The notes beneath the pieces are model-generated. The model had not been told where the DNA came from. It saw only the letters and a list, made by a program, of their open reading frames with translations, and did no database searches. The translations under genes and the position numbers were made by a program. Below are positions 61,090 to 64,000 of a stretch of DNA of 64,000 nt, one piece after another. The stretch is from the NCBI GenBank assembly GCA_002359215.1, contig DEMN01000007.1, forward strand, positions 62,001-126,000, written 5' to 3'. Position 1 is the stretch's first letter. The number at the start of each line of letters is the position of its first letter. Source of the stretch: Flavobacteriales bacterium UBA2669. GTDB taxonomy: Bacteria; Bacteroidota; Bacteroidia; Flavobacteriales_E; Vicingaceae.

Positions 61090-64000
61090 ATGACACGATT
61101 TATTTTTCTCATATTGTTTGCTTTAGCATCAACCGTTAGTTATGCTCAATTTACCGATGATTTTTCTGATGGCAATTTTTCTATTAACCCAACTTGGTCG
61201 GGAGATACCAATAATTTTGATGTAAATGGAGCTTTTCAATTTCAACTGAATGCCCCTGCTATAAACGATGTAATGTATGCTTCTACACCATCTCAATCTA
61301 TCAATAATGCCGTTTGGGAGTTTTATGTAGAATTCGGCTTCAATCCTTCCTCTACCAACTTTGCAAAGGTTTATGTGGTAGCTGACCAAGCTGATTTAAA
61401 AAATCCACTTAACGGTTATTTTGTAAAAATTGGTGGGACACCTGATGAAGTAAGTTTATATCGTCAGGATGGAACAACCGAAACTATGATTATAGACGGG
61501 ACAAACGGAAGATTAAATACTTCATCTGTAACGTTAAGTGTTAGAGTTACTCGCGACCAATTGGGCAACTGGCAATTGTTTTCGGATACCTTGGGCGGAA
61601 CCAACTACTTTTTAGAAGGTAGTATTACCGACAACAACCACATTTCATCTGCTTATTTTGGTGTGTTGTGTAATTATACTTCTACGCGTTCTACCTTGTT
61701 TTTTTATGATGATTTTAATGTAACGGGAGGTGCTTTTATTGATAATGTTCCTCCAGCAATTGATTCAGTGGTGGTAGTCAATTCTACTAATTTAGATGTG
61801 TATTTTAATGAGCCGGTTGATTTAACTACTTCACAAACCTTAACTAACTATAGTGTTGATAATGGTATAGGAAATCCAAACAACGCTACACGTAATGCAA
61901 CGGATAGCTCCTTAGTGCACTTGACTTTTGCTACCGCTTTTACTAACGGACAAAATTATATTTTGAGTGTTACCAATGTTGAAGATACTGCTTCCAACCC
62001 TATTAATATTTTAACGGAGCCTTTTACCTATTTTGTGTTGGTAACACCTAATTCGGGAGATATTATTTTTAATGAAATCTTTGCCGACCCAACTCCACAA
62101 GTTGGTTTACCTGAAGAAGAATTTGTGGAGCTTTACAATGCTTCTACCAATACATTTGATTTAGGTTCGTGGCAATTTATCAATTCTACTACATTAAAAC
62201 AATTACCCAACTTTTTATTAACTCCTAATAGTTACGTTATTTTATGTGATGTAAATGATACCGCTTTATATTCTCCTTATGGAGATGTAATTGGAATTTC
62301 TGCATTTACAGCGCTTTCAAATGGTGGAGATAGTCTTACATTAATGTATAATACTACTGATATTATTGATATAGTAGCTTATACTGATGCATGGTATAGA
62401 GATAATGTAAAAAAAGATGGAGGTTATACATTAGAAAGAATTAATCCTGTACACCCATGTAGTAATGCTAATAATTGGATAGCTTCTAATCACCTTGATG
62501 GAGGAACTCCTGCAGCACAAAACTCGGTGTATAACCCAACTCCCGATATGCAAGCTCCTAATATTATTGGTGTTGATGTTTTATCTGCGACCACACTTCA
62601 ATTAAGTTTTAACGAAGTGATGGATTCTATGAGTTTGGCTACAGCTACTTATGCTATTAATAACGGAGTCACCTTTACTAATACAGTTGTAAATAGTAGC
62701 TTAGAAAGTGTAATGCTGACTTTCACTCCTACGTTAGACTCTTCTTTAGTTTATCAGGTTACAGTTTCCGGAGCAACTGACTGTTCTGGAAATGCATTAA
62801 ACCCAACTACTTTTAGTTTTGGTATTGGAAAAGCCCCTCAAAAATTTGAAATTATTATTACCGAACTTTTTCCTGATCCGTCACCAACAGTAGGCTTACC
62901 TGAGCAAGAATTTATAGAATTGTACAACCCAACCAATAAGGTAATAGATTTAACTAATTGTTGGATATCTGATTTAACTTCTATGAAACAACTTAATCCC
63001 GGAAAAATATTTCCCGGAGAGTATGTAATCGTTTGTAAAACAACTAACGAAAATCAGTTTGCTCCTTTCGGAAAAGTGATTACCATAAGCGAATTACCTT
63101 CATTAAATAATGCGGATGATATCATGACCTTATATGCTCCTGATACTACCATCATTCATTCAGTACATTATTTCGATTCGTGGTATAAAGACGATAATAA
63201 AAAAGATGGAGGTTGGACTTTAGAAATGATAGATCCTGCCAACCCATGTGGCGAATATGATAATTGGTCAGCTTCAATTCAATGGTTTGGAGGAACTCCC
63301 GGAGCTCAAAACTCCGTTTTCGCTGCTAATCCTGATAATACCTTACCTCGTTTGTTGGAAGCTAATGCTACTTCAGACTCTACGGTAATTTTAACTTTTA
63401 GTGAAATTATAGACAGAGATGGGTTGTTAGCTGCTTCATACAGCATTAATAATGGCATTAACATCAGTAACATTGTAATTATTGACAATAAAAATGTACA
63501 GTTAGATTTGGCTAACAAACTTACTTTCCAAATAAAATATACAGTTACAGTTACTGGAGCTTACGATTGTGTAGGAAATACAATAGGAAGCAACAACTTT
63601 GCAATTTTTGCTTTGCCGGAACAAGGGTTTAATGGCGATTTAGTAATTAACGAAGTACTGTTCAACCCATTTACCGGAGGCTCCGACTTTGTAGAGTTGT
63701 ACAACAATTCTAATAAATTTATCGATTTACAAAATTGGTCGTTAGCAAATACTGATAATAATGTTGTAGCTAACCTCAAACCTATTACCACCACTCCAAA
63801 ATTAATTTTACCGGGAGAGTTTGTATTACTGACTAAAGATGCCAGTAACATTACTACAGAGTATATCAATTCTAGAACCGAAACATTTATAGAAATGTCA
63901 AGCTTACCATCTTATAACAACAGTGAAGGGACAGTTGTATTGGTAAATAACCTCAACCTTACGGTAGATAGTTTTTATTATAAAGAAGACATGCATTTTT
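61090..64000 (+). CDS. Giant secreted lamin-tail-domain protein (3' end outside window)
   Basis: The frame is open from the ATG at 61090 to the last base, 970 codons, and continues beyond. It starts with a signal peptide (FIFLILFALASTVSYAQF), then a 220-residue beta-jelly region (FTDDFSDGNFSINPTWSGD). Three copies of a lamin tail domain follow near residues 320, 586 and 849 (IIFNEIFADPTPQVGLPEEE, IIITELFPDPSPTVGLPEQE, LVINEVLFNPFTGGSDFVEL), each separated by an SbsA/Big_5 Ig-like domain (VDLTTSQTLTNYSV, VMDSMSLATATYAINNG, IIDRDGLLAASYSINNGI). The period is about 265 residues. A T9SS sorting domain is expected after the window end but is not seen. Confidence 0.88.
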   Translation, partial: MTRFIFLILFALASTVSYAQFTDDFSDGNFSINPTWSGDTNNFDVNGAFQFQLNAPAINDVMYASTPSQSINNAVWEFYVEFGFNPSSTNFAKVYVVADQADLKNPLNGYFVKIGGTPDEVSLYRQDGTTETMIIDGTNGRLNTSSVTLSVRVTRDQLGNWQLFSDTLGGTNYFLEGSITDNNHISSAYFGVLCNYTSTRSTLFFYDDFNVTGGAFIDNVPPAIDSVVVVNSTNLDVYFNEPVDLTTSQTLTNYSVDNGIGNPNNATRNATDSSLVHLTFATAFTNGQNYILSVTNVEDTASNPINILTEPFTYFVLVTPNSGDIIFNEIFADPTPQVGLPEEEFVELYNASTNTFDLGSWQFINSTTLKQLPNFLLTPNSYVILCDVNDTALYSPYGDVIGISAFTALSNGGDSLTLMYNTTDIIDIVAYTDAWYRDNVKKDGGYTLERINPVHPCSNANNWIASNHLDGGTPAAQNSVYNPTPDMQAPNIIGVDVLSATTLQLSFNEVMDSMSLATATYAINNGVTFTNTVVNSSLESVMLTFTPTLDSSLVYQVTVSGATDCSGNALNPTTFSFGIGKAPQKFEIIITELFPDPSPTVGLPEQEFIELYNPTNKVIDLTNCWISDLTSMKQLNPGKIFPGEYVIVCKTTNENQFAPFGKVITISELPSLNNADDIMTLYAPDTTIIHSVHYFDSWYKDDNKKDGGWTLEMIDPANPCGEYDNWSASIQWFGGTPGAQNSVFAANPDNTLPRLLEANATSDSTVILTFSEIIDRDGLLAASYSINNGINISNIVIIDNKNVQLDLANKLTFQIKYTVTVTGAYDCVGNTIGSNNFAIFALPEQGFNGDLVINEVLFNPFTGGSDFVELYNNSNKFIDLQNWSLANTDNNVVANLKPITTTPKLILPGEFVLLTKDASNITTEYINSRTETFIEMSSLPSYNNSEGTVVLVNNLNLTVDSFYYKEDMHF

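Noticed and set aside
61129..61389. Minus-strand open frames across the lamin-tail gene (also at 63306-63518 and 63561-63869)
   Set aside because: The plus strand is open with a signal peptide and repeated domains throughout; the minus frames show no domain and are shadows.
1..64000. tRNA, rRNA, CRISPR arrays and insertion sequences
   Set aside because: I scanned the spacers and found no GC-rich cloverleaf-like segment, no regular repeat-spacer array and no transposase motif in any protein.

Overview
The window looks like chromosomal DNA from a member of the Bacteroidota, most likely a Flavobacteriales-type marine or aquatic bacterium. The reasons are low GC content with AT-rich spacers, C-terminal type IX secretion (T9SS) sorting domains on secreted proteins, many copies of the Bacteroidota -7 promoter element TAnnTTTG close to start codons, no clear Shine-Dalgarno sequences, and families typical of the phylum (DUF5723-like, DUF6175, Reg_prop/Y_Y_Y histidine kinase with LytTR regulator, Big_5 lipoprotein, lamin-tail-domain adhesins). 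I see no rRNA, tRNA, CRISPR array, transposase, integrase of a mobile element or prophage gene. Genus and species cannot be told from what I can see.

Layout. 1-7475 (+): a cell-surface block, with a truncated surface protein, a beta-barrel partner, a seven-bladed propeller T9SS cargo, a phosphoethanolamine transferase, a FAM151-like phosphodiesterase-fold protein and an FkbM methyltransferase. 7478-14152 (-): a T9SS cargo, a WD40-caspase fusion and a large AsmA-like protein. 14153-14616 is the only gene-free stretch above 300 bases and holds a 170-bp element with 16-bp terminal inverted repeats. 14617-16822 (+): a TPR-like protein, secG and a DMT exporter. 16800-21133 (-): a LytTR regulator and propeller-type kinase pair, then a surface lipoprotein. 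21229-26802 (-): seven consecutive exported proteins of largely unknown function, the best candidate here for an undescribed system.

26949-31681 (-) holds lysA-lysC and RNase R. 31855-40458 is mixed housekeeping: TlpA-like protein, lipB, serine hydrolase, Big_5 lipoprotein, msrC, MscS channel, xerD, TM2 protein and cysC. 40556-42976 (+) holds deoC and an aldehyde dehydrogenase. 43093-51166 is a lipid-linked-sugar block, with three GT-C-like polytopic proteins, two GT2 glycosyltransferases, a membrane-anchored GH5-like protein and a methyltransferase, arranged as two convergent sets that meet at one hairpin. 51167-55586 (-) encodes two amidohydrolase-fold exported proteins, three modules of which only one keeps the HxH metal motif. 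55696-60921 (-) holds gdhA, a polyprenol-phosphate mannosyltransferase, a bestrophin, an M42 aminopeptidase and asd. 61090-64000 (+) is the start of a giant lamin-tail-domain protein cut by the window end.

How the genes fit together: asd, lysC and lysA supply the aspartate/diaminopimelate route. The T9SS cargos, barrel proteins, lipoproteins and glycosyltransferases together describe envelope building and surface display. Most functional names rest on motif recognition by eye; no database search was possible.
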